From positions 42,371,039 through 42,435,038 of the forward strand of contig OX359266.1 in assembly GCA_947179155.2 (NCBI GenBank): DNA of 64,000 bases. Direction: 5' to 3'. Made by a program: the position numbers and the translations under genes. This DNA is from Hedera helix. Its lineage: Eukaryota; Streptophyta; Magnoliopsida; Apiales; Araliaceae. Below, piece after piece: positions 46,358 through 58,500 of the stretch; positions within the stretch are counted from its first letter, which is position 1, and each line of letters begins with the position of its first letter. The notes below the pieces were generated by a model. It made no database searches and had not been told where the DNA came from. It worked only from the letters and a program-made list of their open reading frames with translations.

Positions 46358-46781
46358 ATAGATACTCTAAAATCACTGAATAATTATTTCCAACCAACGT
46401 TGTTGTCATAAACGAAAAATGAAATGCAGCAATATGCACCGTCATGTGATACCTTAGATTAATTATATCTTTCTATTTTAGTAGTGTCTTATTGTTTATA
46501 GTTCTGGATTCATTAAAATAAAGAGATATAATTAATATGAATATTACGTGACGATATTTTAAGACTATTAAATAATTACTCTAACAAATAGAGAGAGATT
46601 TGCCCAAACCTAAGTAACACGTACTACTACCATTATATGTTGGATCCAAATTTAATAAAATCAAAACAAGTGTTTCCCCAAAATTCACAAATGTACTTAC
46701 CTACATTCTACTCGGTACAAAGTTTCAGAAAATTTTCAGACCTAAACCAAATGTCACGTACAGTCATATAAATAAGTATAG

Positions 46782-46915
46782 GTGTATAATATTTAAATAT
46801 AATATTTATTTTAATTATTAAAAAATAAAATATAATATTAAAATTTGTGTTATGTTTTATTTTATAATAATTAAGATGAACGTAATATTTAATTTTATAT
46901 TTAAATAATACACAC
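46782..46915. mobile_element. Hairpin MITE (palindromic family, copy 2)
   Basis: The outer ends GTGTATAATATTTAAATATA and the complement of the right end, GTGTGTATTATTTAAATATA, are inverted repeats. The inner phrase TTTTAATTATTAAAAAATAA links it to 16725-16836 and to 53400-53530. Confidence 0.6.
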
Positions 46916-47044
46916 TATATTTTTTTTTAAATATATATGAGTTCATCATTAGCAGATACTATTATTACTATATATGCACATTTCTTTAAATATTAAGAGC
47001 AGTAGAAAGAGCAGGCCTGGTTTTGAAAGAAGCACTTACCGAAT

Positions 47045-47485
47045 AAGTCATTGTCAATATAGTTTATAACCCGTTAAATCTATTTAGTTTTAAGAAGTAA
47101 AATGTCGTTTGATAACTTAATTTTAAAATTATTTTTTATGAAAAGAATTAAAAATTTTAATTTAGAATTTTTAATTATTTGTCAAATCTAATAAACATGT
47201 TTGGCCAATATATATCTTTAATTTTAATAATTTCATCTATTACACATCTTTATTTTTTTTAAAAGATTCATTTTTAGTAATATATACTTCAAATAAGTGA
47301 TTAACATTTAGCAAAAATGTAAATGATTAACTATTTTTTTTTTATTTACCAAACACTATACACTTTTTATTAATTTAAGTGATTTTTCTTTACCAAATAC
47401 AAATTATTTTTTTTAAAACTATTTATAAGCAGAAGGAGTAATTAAAATTACTAATTATATTTTTTAAGTGATCTCAAATATAATA
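47045..47485 (-). mobile_element. AT-rich MITE, GTTTGGTA family (copy 2, inverse)
   Basis: The complement of this segment aligns with 21440-21845 over nearly its full length, with about the same order of phrases (GAGATCACTTAAAAAATATA, TTTGTATTTGGTAAAG, ATTACTAAAAATGAATC, TTATTAGATTTGACAA). Confidence 0.65.
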
Positions 47486-48699
47486 ATCCCGCTTGATGTT
47501 GTGGGATGGTTTCAATTTTGTTACGAGTAAATAGCAAAATGATTTATATGTCCACTAATAATAGTGTGATTTTCGAACTTTAAAATTTTGTGAAACTTTT
47601 ATTTTTATTTTTGACAACATGATTTAGATAAAAGTTTTTTTTTAAATAATTTATTGATTTAGATAAAAGTTTTTTTAAATAATTTGATAAGAAAAGAATA
47701 AAAAAAATTACACTATATTTGTGAGTTTTGTTTGGATAGAAAATAATATAATAAAAAACTTAAATTAGAATAGAAAAAAAATAATAGAAACCTTATAACT
47801 TTTTTTTTTTTGTGAATACTTTATAAGAGAAAAAAAGGAGCTAAATTACTATTTTATTCTTATATTAATTTATTTTTTTATTTTCATATTAAAAATAATG
47901 TAGAGTATAAAAGATTTGCTAAAGTCTTTTTTTTTTCTAAATCCGTTTACTTTAGAACAGAAAACTTTGATAAAAAAGGTTGTCAAAATTTAACCAAGAT
48001 TTGAAACTCCACAGATAAAGGATGAGGATAATATGCGGGTGGGACTAGAAAACTCATTTGCCTTAGAACAATCATTGGAGTCTCATCTCTGTCCCAAAAA
48101 AAAGCCTACAAACAATCCAATCACACGATGCTTTAGTTAATTTTTAGGAATTTCACTTCAATATAAACGAAGTTGCGACAAGAAATAAAAGATTACTTTA
48201 TTTTATTATTGAACTGAAAGAGTGTAGTGACTAGTGAATAACTGTTTTATTCTTTTTTTATTTATTTAGTGAAAGTATATTCCCACAAAGAGTAATGAAT
48301 ATTACTGTTGAACTCTAATAATATTAGTATTTATTATTATTAGTTCCGATAGCATACGTATTGCGTGTGTATAATTATTGTAATGATATAACGAGAGTTT
48401 TATCAAATTTTAGGAATAAAACAAAAGAAAATTAAAAATTGAAAACGACAAAATTGTAATAAAACCAGATTTTTATGGAAAAAAAAGAAAAAAAATTGTG
48501 ACAAAATTTTAATAGAATGGCTATTTTCTCCGTTCTCTCTTAATAATATATAGATTTTATCCTTTGCAGATTGTTTTTTTCCCTTGGCTTCTTCTGCGAA
48601 CAATGAAGAGATTGGTAAACTTGCTTTTGTAACATGGCAGACTTGGAGTAACAGGAACAATTTTGTTTTGTCTTGCTATTCATAAGGCGATTTTATTTA

Positions 48700-48815
48700 A
48701 GAAAATTGATATTTATATTAAAAAAATAATATTTTTATAAAATTTTATTCACATAAATAATAAATACGATTCACTTTTATATAAATAAAATTATATAAAA
48801 ATATCAATTATCTCC
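48700..48815. mobile_element. Hairpin MITE
   Basis: AAAATTGATATTTATATTAA at the left is the complement, with few changes, of the right end TTATATAAAAATATCAATT. A shared TAAATAAAATTTTAT-like inner arm supports a long hairpin. Confidence 0.5.
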
Positions 48816-49268
48816 TGTTGTTGTGGAAAGTGATTGTATTCGAGTTAGTCATACAGCTAAGCGTCTGGTGTCACCGTGGGTTGAAAATTCTTATCTGGCC
48901 CTCCCTCGATTATTGATGATTGTTTGAATATTAGAGACCATTTTGATGTGATGTGATGTGATGAGATAGATAGATGCATGTAATACCAATACCGTTGCCT
49001 CATGGGTTGGCAAAGTTTGAGCCGTTCTTATTTTACTTTTTTGGTTGGTATCTCATTTGCTTGTAATGTCGGTAGTAAAATGAAGTTGTTGATTTTTAGT
49101 TTTTGTATAAAAATATCATTAATTAGTTTAATTGCCATTTTTTTCTCCCCAAAAAAAGCCCAGCTAATAGTTTGAACTGTATTATGTTTGATAATTGACA
49201 CATTATGATAATTTCCTAGACTCATGAGCTAATTAACTTGTGCCAAACTTTCTTGGGAAGAACTTCCG

Positions 49269-49278
49269 ATATATATAT

Positions 49279-49354
<76 letters not shown>
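49269..49354. repeat. (AT)n microsatellite with CATA interruptions
   Basis: About 85 bases of AT with three ACAT units near the left end. ORFs on both strands through it are artefacts. Confidence 0.95.
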
Positions 49355-49358
<4 letters not shown>

Positions 49359-51410
49359 TAACATATTTACATTTAGGCTTTACAAAACTATGTTTTCCCC
49401 TTTTATGCTGGTAACAATTATACATAGATGAATGATTTATTTTGAAAACAATAAATATTTCAAGTAATAGTAATTTTTAAGTAATTTATGATATTTATAA
49501 GTATATTGACGTAAACTAAATAAATTAATATTAATTTTAAATTTAAAAATATTTAAAATTAAATTAAAAATAATAATTTTATAATTTAAAACAAAAAACA
49601 AACAAACTAAGGATCTTATACTTATTCTCCGGAAGAAAAGAATAATGGCTTAAAGAAACACCTTTTTTAAACCATTGGTCACGCCCTTGCTTTTGGCACG
49701 CATATGAATAAAGCCAATTTCAAGTGGCCCCTTAGTCGTTATCTAAGCAAAATAAGATTCTGGATTTCAGGTGAAGCTAAAGACGATTCTAACTTACGTG
49801 CCCTATTTCGTTTCCAACTTTGTTTATACCAAAAAAACAAATAAGATATGTAAATTGATCGTTTGATAAATTTCCTCTCGGACACGTTCATTTTTCGGTT
49901 CTAAAGATAAAAAATTATTTTCAGTCCTTTTTTCATAAAATATTAGAAAAAATTTATCAAAGTAAGACTTGTTTTAAAATATTTGTTGTTATTTGAGAAT
50001 AAATTTATATCAATATTAAACACGGTTATGAAAAAATAAAAAAGACTTCACGCGTTATTATTTATATTGATATAACGTTTTTTTTTAATATACTTTAATT
50101 TTAGCTAAAAAAACATCAAGAGGTAATAACTATGCAATAAAATATCTAAAAAACTCGTGCTCACAAAATTTCATGAATTTAATTCAATTTAAAGTAATAT
50201 TCGGTCGGTGTAGATGGTGCAATGCTATGAATTTAAAATTAGGGTCTGACAAGACTGAAATAGATTATCAAATTATATGTTGCACGTGTTAAAATATTAT
50301 TATGCATATTAATTAGTATTAATAACGTAATTAATGAAATAAAATAATAATAACATAATATTAAAATCTCATCTAAAACCCTCAAATTTATTAACCGTAG
50401 CATTTCAAGTGGATGGCATGCATGTGGTAGTTTCATTCTGGCCTTCTGGGCCCCAACTCCGTGTCCATCTCTATCCAAATTTCAAAGCTTGATAATTCCA
50501 TTTTCATCTTGTGGTGCATAATTTTCAATTTTTACGATTCCAATTTCCATGGCCGAATAATATAATTCTCTTCTCTCATGTAAATTTAATAAAAAAAATA
50601 ATTTAAATAATTAAAAATTGAGAATAAATACACATAAGCATACAAATAAATTTTCATATGAAAAACTCCTTTCATATGAAGTAAAAATTATGAGACTGTA
50701 ATTCACCAAATCTTCCACAAAAAAATATTCTCTCTAACAACAATTAAGAGCATAAAGCAACAACAATTATTAAGAATAATATATTCTTGACATACATTTT
50801 CAACAAGAAAAAAAACATCTCACAAAAAATATATATTAATAATACATAATAAAAACTGATGTTAAAAGACTCTGATACTCAACCCCACTGTTCAAATTGA
50901 AGAACAACAAATTATGGCATCACCCACAAAAAAATCAGTCCAATCGGATCACGAATGACTCTCTAATTGCTGAGTTAAAAAATACTACACTATTTTTTAT
51001 AAAAAATATTTTTTTTCTCTTTCATTTTATTACTATTTTTTTTCTAAAACTTAATAGCATTCATATTAATCAACAGACAGTACCGGCCATGGGCTAAAGC
51101 CCAAGGTGCCCAAGTTTTAGGCCCATAAAAATTGGTAAAATTTTAGGGCTCCCAAATTTCAATGACAGACTTATAGTTTTTGAATCAGGAGATCCTTTTT
51201 TTATATTAAACCTACACAACAACAATTATACATAGTACAAATCTTTTTGGCTTTTTGCTTTCATAGTTCCATTTAAAAAGCAAATAAACAATCTGGACAA
51301 TCTCCATCTAGTGAGTCGGTGACTTTTCGAGAATCGAGAGAAATGCAGAAAGCTGAGAAGAACAATGAATAAGAAGTTCGCTTAGTGGACCCACCGGACC
51401 GATTGGCATA

Positions 51411-52951
51411 TTGAAGGCTCAATTGAAAGTCTTCAGAGAAGGTTTACCAAAAGAGATAACGAAACCAATTGAAGTGCTCAATCAATTGAAATTGATGGAG
51501 GATTGTTATCCAAATGTGTGGATTGCGTATCGAATATTATTAACTATTCCTGTTACGATTGCTTTTGAAAAAAGAAGTTTTTCAAAGTTGAAGTTAATTA
51601 AGAACAACCTCCACTCAACTATGTCACAAGAAAGGTTGAATGGATTATCCATCCTATCCATTGAACATGAGCAGTGTTTTAAAAGGCGGCCTAGGCGCTA
51701 GGCCCCCATGTGACGCCTCGCCTAGGCCTTAGACGGCGAAAAAAGCGCTCCAGGGCATTAGGCGAGGCTAGGCGGGAAGGCTTTAGGCGGGGCTAAGCAG
51801 GATTAGGCAGGGCCTAGACGAAAAATTTGGAGTGCAATTGTTTTATTTTAATATTTATATGAATATTGATATATTTATTTTTCTAATGATTTACTGTATT
51901 CATAATACAGGTTGCAACATATCAAATCACAACAAGAAGTGAACAAGATCAAGTCCAAATGGATAATTTTATTATAGTTGTAATTTTTGAACTTGTACCA
52001 ACTTCAAATTATATAAATGATGATACATTTGTAATATTTAGTTTAATTCAATATAATTCTTAAATTTATGTTTAGCTTTTTAAGTTTTAATATTGAATTG
52101 AATTGTTGAAATTTTAAATTTTATTATTTAATAACAATCTTGTTTATGAATAAAATTAATACAATAAAGATATGTTATCCATACTTAGCATATAGTCTTT
52201 GACATTTTCTTTAAGTCCTCAATTTTGAATTTTAAAGATTACACAAATAAAAATAATTTCATAATTAATAAGATTAAATGTCACATTTACTAAACTTCAT
52301 TCTAATTTTTAAAAATAACATTTATTTAATTTTTTTAGAGATAAGAAATACATTCAAAAGTCATAAAGGGGAACATCACAAATGTCTAACAAATTTAAAT
52401 ATAATATCATCCAATCATATTCATTGATTTACAGGTGAAAAAAATATCTCCAAAACAGAATGCTAATGAAAATAACCATGTCTACATCCAAAACTTGGTA
52501 GAAAATATCAAACTAAACATTATGCTAACTTAGACTCTCTTCAACTATCTGTTTGCTCCCTCAACCTCCTAATTGTGCTCCGAAATGTCACGGCGGCAGC
52601 AGTGCTGTTGCATAGAAAAAATAGATCCAAAAATAGGATTAGTGACATGTAACATAAAAGTAGTAGATAGGTAAAACTACTAGAGAATTATTACTTTAAT
52701 GTGTATGCAAAGGCATTTATTATCTTTATTATAGATTATTTTGTTTTATATTATTGTTTTATTTGGATAAATATAATATAAAATATTAAAATTACCTTAA
52801 AATAAAAATTCCGCCTAGGCCTCCCTCGGCCGCCCGTCTCCCGCCTAGCCCCTTTTAGAACCTTGAACATGAGATGACGGATAAGATTGATTGTGCGGAT
52901 ATTATTAATACTTTTGCTGCTAAAACTACAAGAAAGATGATATTCAAGTGA
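51411..52951 (+). pseudogene. hAT transposase C-terminus (dimerisation domain), interrupted
   Basis: The 51411-51663 stretch encodes a hAT-type dimerisation block: CYPNVWIAYRILLTIPVTIA, FEKRSFSKLKLIKNNLHSTM and RLNGLSILSIEHE (the family motif is ERxFSxLKxIKxxLRSTMxQxRLxxLxxLSIE). The reading frame continues after the nested element at 52869-52951 with a 25-residue tail ending in TGA. The N-terminal BED finger and catalytic core are absent. This is the TTF-type/zinc-finger-MYM-like plant hAT branch, as far as the short piece shows. Confidence 0.85.
51672..52865. mobile_element. Nested hAT-type element, perfect 8-bp TSD AACATGAG
   Basis: A 1194-bp element with CAGTGTTTTAAAAGGCG at the left and, complemented, CAAGGTTCTAAAAGGGGCTA at the right. 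Both ends carry GCCTAGGCG-type repeats. AACATGAG is duplicated at 51664-51671 and 52866-52873. It belongs to the same family as 8290-9047. Only AT-rich filler was seen inside. Confidence 0.9.
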
Positions 52952-53182
52952 TATCTTTGAACTGATTATTTTTTTGACTTAGTGATAATGTGATATCTAA
53001 ATAATGCTTTGAAAATATTGAAATAGTCGATTATTATATTTGATATTCTTTCGTATTGAAGTATTTTTGTTCAGAGAAAATTTTTAATTTTTTTTATATT
53101 TATCTTAATAGCAATTCACAATTTTATTTTTTTTATTGTTGCTTTAAATCCTTAAAAACTTGGGGCCGGCCCTGTCAACAGA

Positions 53183-53814
53183 CCACATAAACTACACATA
53201 CGAAGGAATAAATCACCAGGGAGGACTTCTACAGTCTATATGTACCGTGTTCAATAATTTGTGAATCCTTTATTTATGCCAAAAATTAAAAATACTTGCA
53301 TTTGCTTCTGATTATTTTCCTTTCAGGTGACCCACACAATTATTAAATTCCTTTACTCCCCACAACCACCTCTTCTTCTTCTTCAGGAATAAGTTACGCA
53401 ACATTTAACTATAAAATTAATTATTATATTTATCTTAAATATTAAAAAATAGAGTATGATATGAATTTTAATGTAAAATTTTAATTTTTAATAGTCAAGA
53501 TCAATATTATAATTGGTATTTATGGTTGGTGTTTATGCACTCATACTTGTTCCTTCTTGAGACTTTCAGCTGCTGCCTCACTTCATTAGTTCAAACCAAA
53601 AAATTCTCAACTTTGCTCTTGCAGCTTCTTGGGCTATTTTTGATTTAATTATGCAACTCATTATTATTTTTTCTCTTTTGGGTCTTTCCATTATTCCCTA
53701 CAACAGCAAGATTGATCCTTTTTGCTGAGTTTGAAACCTAAAACTTAGAAGCATATAGAGGGGTTTTGGGTTATCTGTTTCTTCTTGAATTTTTGCAAGT
53801 TTTAAGCTTTAGAT
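53183..53814. promoter_or_regulatory. Presumed promoter and 5'UTR of the GLR gene
   Basis: The 630 bases between the hAT element and the GLR start codon contain a hairpin MITE at about 53400-53530 and a TTCTTCTTCTTC tract at 53371-53382. Nothing else is recognised, and no clear TATA box was assigned. Confidence 0.4.
53400..53530. mobile_element. Hairpin MITE (palindromic family, copy 3, diverged)
   Basis: The left arm ATTATATTTATCTTAAATAT TAAAAAATA pairs with the complement of the right arm, ATAATATTGATCTTGACTAT TAAAAATTA. It resembles 46782-46915. Confidence 0.5.
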
Positions 53815-55542
53815 ATGAAGTCAGTTGGGGTAGTGCCACTAACCCTTTTTATGTTGGCCCTTGTTAACAATTTGGTGTACTGCAAAAGGCCTGCTGTGGT
53901 AAATGTTGGAGCAATTTTCACTTTCGATTCAATCATTGGCCAGGCTGCAAAGCCAGCCATGGAAATTGCAGTTGATGAAATCAACAGGGATCCAAGAATT
54001 CTTCATGGGACTAAACTCAAGATGATTATGGAGGACTCCAATTGCAGTGTCTTCATAGGGTCAATGAAAGGTAATCCAAACCTCTCAGTTTTGTTGAAAA
54101 AGTTTTATGTGGATGATTCAGACTGATGATTATACTGCAACTTTAAGTTAGCTTCTGTTAATTAATAAAAATATTAATGCGTTTTTAAAGGTTGACCATA
54201 ACTTATAGGTGGCCTGCCATAAGCTTTAGATTATTGTAGAAATGTTAGCATCTTCGCATGTTCTTAGATGAGAGTATAAAATGTCTTTCGCTTATTTCAG
54301 GGACCAAGTAAAATATAATGGTTGTAGTTCATTGGTTTAACCCACTTGTTCTTTTTGTTGATTTTTTTTTCCAAAAAATAGGTTTTAAAAATTTAATAAT
54401 AATATAATCATCTTTATGATTTTATACAAAATAATAAAAATATATATACACACACACCATGTCTCAAAGTGCAAATTTGTTACCCAGTGTTTAGTTGGAT
54501 TAACACGTTTAAATTTTTGAAAAGTCTTTAGCAATATTTAAAAAATCGGACCGGTCATCGAACCGAAAAAGATACCGGTTAGATGGATCACTGGTCCAAC
54601 CAGTGGTTGAATTGTTATTAAATCAATGACGTCATAAATACATAAAAAAATATATTATTAATAATTAATAAAAATTTTAAATATCTAATTTTTTATAAGC
54701 TAAAATATAGTAAAATAATATTATAATCTTATAAAAAATATTTTTGTAAAAAAATATATATATAATTGAAAACCGGGTCAACTGGTTCAACTACCGGTTG
54801 AACCGATTTTTGACCGGGTCGCTGTTTTTCCGATTTTTTGGTTAGACCGGACTGAAAAATCGATTGGTTCCGGTTAAACAGCGGTCGGACCACCGATCCG
54901 ATCTAATTTTCTAAACATTGGTCTCTAGTATTCTCAAAATCTTTATTCCTATGATTCTATGCTGAATCTAAAGCGTACATACGTTTATGAGCAATAATAT
55001 ATTTCTATCAATATTGATCTTTATCCTCTCTTATAAAACTTATCTACATTAGGTTAGAAAGGGGATCGATTCCTTTTATGACTCTGATACTTATTTAGAT
55101 ATTATTATCTAATAATAATATACAAAATAAATATTAAGTACAATTTATTCCACTAAATAATTGTAATTGCACTTTAGTCTAAGAATTAATTAAAATAAAC
55201 CATTTACTAATAAACTGTAAATATTTTCTCTATAGATGTGCATAAATATTTTAGAATTAAATATTTTAGAATTAATATAATCTCAATATATTTAAACTAA
55301 TTTCATCAGTACATAATTTATCTTTATTTGATCATAAATTGAATTAACAATTAAATTAATCATTTTAATAATAAATATTGAAAGACTTGACCAAGATTTG
55401 TATGATCAATAATAAATTATCTTATGAAAATTTTTATAGATGTTTTGATAATAACAATGTTCATAATATTAATTAAATATATTAATCAACATTCCAATGT
55501 ATTAATTAACACGATATAATTTCACTTATTGGAACATTAAAT

Positions 55543-55597
<55 letters not shown>

Positions 55598-58500
55598 GTC
55601 TATTATTATTTCAAAACTAAGAAAATTCACAACTTAGTATTTATGTGATAATATTTTATAAATAAAATATTATCATATAATCCGTTTAATGCACACCGTT
55701 AATACACTAGTACTTTAATTAGAAATCAAACTTCCATGATCAAGATAAATCATCTCTGTTAAATTATTATAACTTACATGATAATATCTCCAAATATTCA
55801 TAGGTTATAAATAATTATATCTTTATTTATCTGTATTATAGATGATTTATATCTTATGTATATAATATTTTATCTATACACATAAATTATAATATCTATA
55901 ATTTGGATATTCATATAAACTATCTAAATGACCATATAATGTGTGATAAATGATGTATTTTTATTAATAAATAAACTTTTAATATAAATAAATAAATATT
56001 AAATAAACAGATAAATAAGATTTTTATAGCAAAAATCCAACAATTTTCTCATAAAGGAAGAAACTGGGAAGGCTTTTGCTCGAGTTTTTTGACCCAGTTT
56101 GCAGAGAAATTAATAGGAGGGTCTTTTGTCCTGTAATAACGTTAGACTTTTATTTCTATTTAATAATGGGAAACATATTTATATGAGAAAGTTGCGTATC
56201 CTGTAAGTTGCTAATGGAATTCTCAACCATAATGGTCGGCAAATAGCTATTTTCCACTAGAACAAAAGGCATGGTATTTTACAATGGCCAACTGAGGTGG
56301 TAATTCTGAATGGTGGTTGTACTTGACTTCTCACTTATATCTAGGACAATGCTTCAATGTGCTTCAAGAGCGAAGAAGGGGCCTGATTATGCTTGAGTTA
56401 GGTAGTATGATAGTACTGAAAGACTTGTATCTTCTTCTAAAATGCTTTGTTTTAGAAGTTGGCCATCATGAGTCCTTGTCTCCTTATAACTTGAAAGGTT
56501 ATCTGACTAATGTATTAATAAGCTTTGATCACTGGAAAGAAAGAGGAATTCAGATGTCTTCCCTACTAAAATTTCGTGATTAATCTCAAGCATAAACAAT
56601 CAAAGTCGCATACTTACATATCTCTGATAGCTTACCATGGTTTTTGTTACCTGCCTTAGTTCCAGTGCTATTTATATGGAGTAGTTTATAGGATGCAGTT
56701 CTGTTGCAGCATAGTGGCCTTCTGGTCCAAATTATTGCCATCAGGATGATACATGGGGAAACATTGTTAAGCAATCTTAAAATATATGGGTTTAGAAAGC
56801 TCCTACAAATTTAAGTATAGTAAGGAAAGTAGATTTGGCAATCTTAGGTATTACTAAATCTTTAATTTCCGCAAAGAAGGTTAATCAGAGGGATTTTGAT
56901 CTAATAAAATTGGATGCATGGTTATTAAATCCTGACGAAGTTGGTGCCTTGCAAATAAGTAACAACTTCAGAGTACAAACTTTTAAAATCTTGTGATTCA
57001 CCTCACATCCAATTTCCTTGTTTTCTGTTTTATTTAATAGCCTACAGGGCAAGAGAAAAGTATGCAGCAAATTTTGGTATTGCTATTATTACTGTTATTG
57101 TTGTCGTTGTTTTGATTTTATTATAACTTCTATTGAGGTGCTAGTAGTCTGGACTGTAACTTCTGACTTGGTGTTTGCTTTTAGTACTTGATGCCGTCAA
57201 AATAATGAATATTTTATTTGAAACCATAATGTAAGTTTACCCAGTCACCCCAATGAATATGCTTAATTCTGAGTAACGAGTCTTCTATGCACTAGTTCTT
57301 ACTTTAACTAAAGCAATTGAATAGTCAGCTTTCTATGCATCACTTGTACAACTTCCAGAACTGGGTTAGAATCAAGAATATGCATTTGATTTCATCTGAG
57401 GTAAGAAACCAGAGTGTGCATGTGCATGTACATTCATCCCCGCAAATGACATTATCTAGCTAATTGCAATTATCTTGTCAGCATTTCAGGTAATTGACAG
57501 AGAAGTGGTTGCAGTTATTGGCCCCCAGTCTTCTGCAATAGCTCATATGATTTCTGAGATTGTCAGTGCACTCCAAGTTCCCCTTGCCTCATTTGCTGCC
57601 ACTGATCCGACTTTATCTTCCGTCCAATTCCCTTACTTCTACAGAACCACACAAAGCGACTCATACCAAATGGCTGCTATGGCTGATTTAATCAAATTTT
57701 ACGGGTGGAAAGAGGTTATGGCAATCTTTGTGGACGACGATTATGGGAGGAATGGCGTAACTATCTTAGATGATGAACTTCAAAAGAGAAAGTCAAAGAT
57801 TCATTACAAGTTCGCTTTGCCTTCTCAATTTGATCTCAATGATATCACCGATGTCCTAAATAAATCCAAACCACTAGGTCCACGTGTTTATGTTGTTCAT
57901 ATGAATCCTGACCCAAGGTTGAGAATCTTTAGCATAGCTGAAAAGCTTCATATGATGACTAGCGACTACGTGTGGCTTGCAACAGATTGGCTCTGTACTA
58001 CTTTAGATTCATTGTCCCCAGAGAATCAACTTCCTCTGAAAATGCTTGAAGGGGTAGTTGGCCTTCGTCAACATACACCTCAAACAACCTTGGAAAAGGC
58101 ATTTCGATCTCGGTGGAAAAAAATGCAAGAAAATGGGTTGATAATTTCAGAGTTAAATTTTTATGGACTCTATGCTTATGATACAGTATGGGCAGTTGCA
58201 CATTCCATTGATAAATTTTTAGATGAGGGCAACAATATAACATTTTCTTTCAATGATAAGCTACAGAATATGAAAGCAAGTGAAACACAGCTTGGGAAGC
58301 TTAAGACTTTTGAAGGTGGGAATCGCCTGCTCAACATACTATCCCAGACAAACTTCACTGGTTTGACGGGCAAAGTCCAATTTAATGCTGATAGAAATTT
58401 AGTGCCCTGTGGTTATGAGGTCACTAATATTGTTCAAATGAAAATTCATAGGGTCGGTTATTGGACTAATTATTCAGGCTTCTCCATATCGCCCCCAGTA

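Larger units (their letters stand above)
44285..51077. other. Gene-free region right of the retrotransposon
   Basis: No supported gene. It is AT-rich and contains the MITEs and (TA)n listed separately. At 45020-45060 the phrase CATATTCTCCCCAAGTTGCA could be the edge of an old retroelement on the minus strand, but nothing else supports it. The stretch 49600-51050 shows nothing recognisable. Confidence 0.6.
51078..53174 (+). mobile_element. hAT transposon remnant, perfect 8-bp TSD TCAACAGA
   Basis: A 2097-bp element starts CAGTACCGGCC and ends GGCCGGCCCTG (inverted termini). TCAACAGA is duplicated exactly at 51070-51077 and 53175-53182. Inside the ends, both subtermini carry AAGTTTTAGG/CTTAAAAACTTGG. 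It encodes the C-terminal part of a hAT transposase and is itself split by a second element at 51672-52865. Without that insertion it would be about 0.9 kb, so most of the transposase was already lost. Confidence 0.9.
54071..57481 (+). other. GLR intron 1 (3.4 kb, transposon-enlarged)
   Basis: The intron runs from GTAATCC at 54071 to CTTGTCAG at 57481. Half of it is the nested solo LTR/MITE block at 54356-56042. The remaining 57-kb-side sequence (56043-57481) is less AT-biased but has no recognisable exon. The 88-codon ORF at 56317-56583 matches nothing I know. Confidence 0.8.

Noticed and set aside
49222..49431. ORFs of alternating Y-I on both strands
   Set aside because: Translation of the (AT)n microsatellite.
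54126..57474. Possible extra GLR exons, for example the 88-codon ORF at 56317-56583
   Set aside because: Exons 1 and 2 join in frame and match the family without any insertion, so no exon is needed here.
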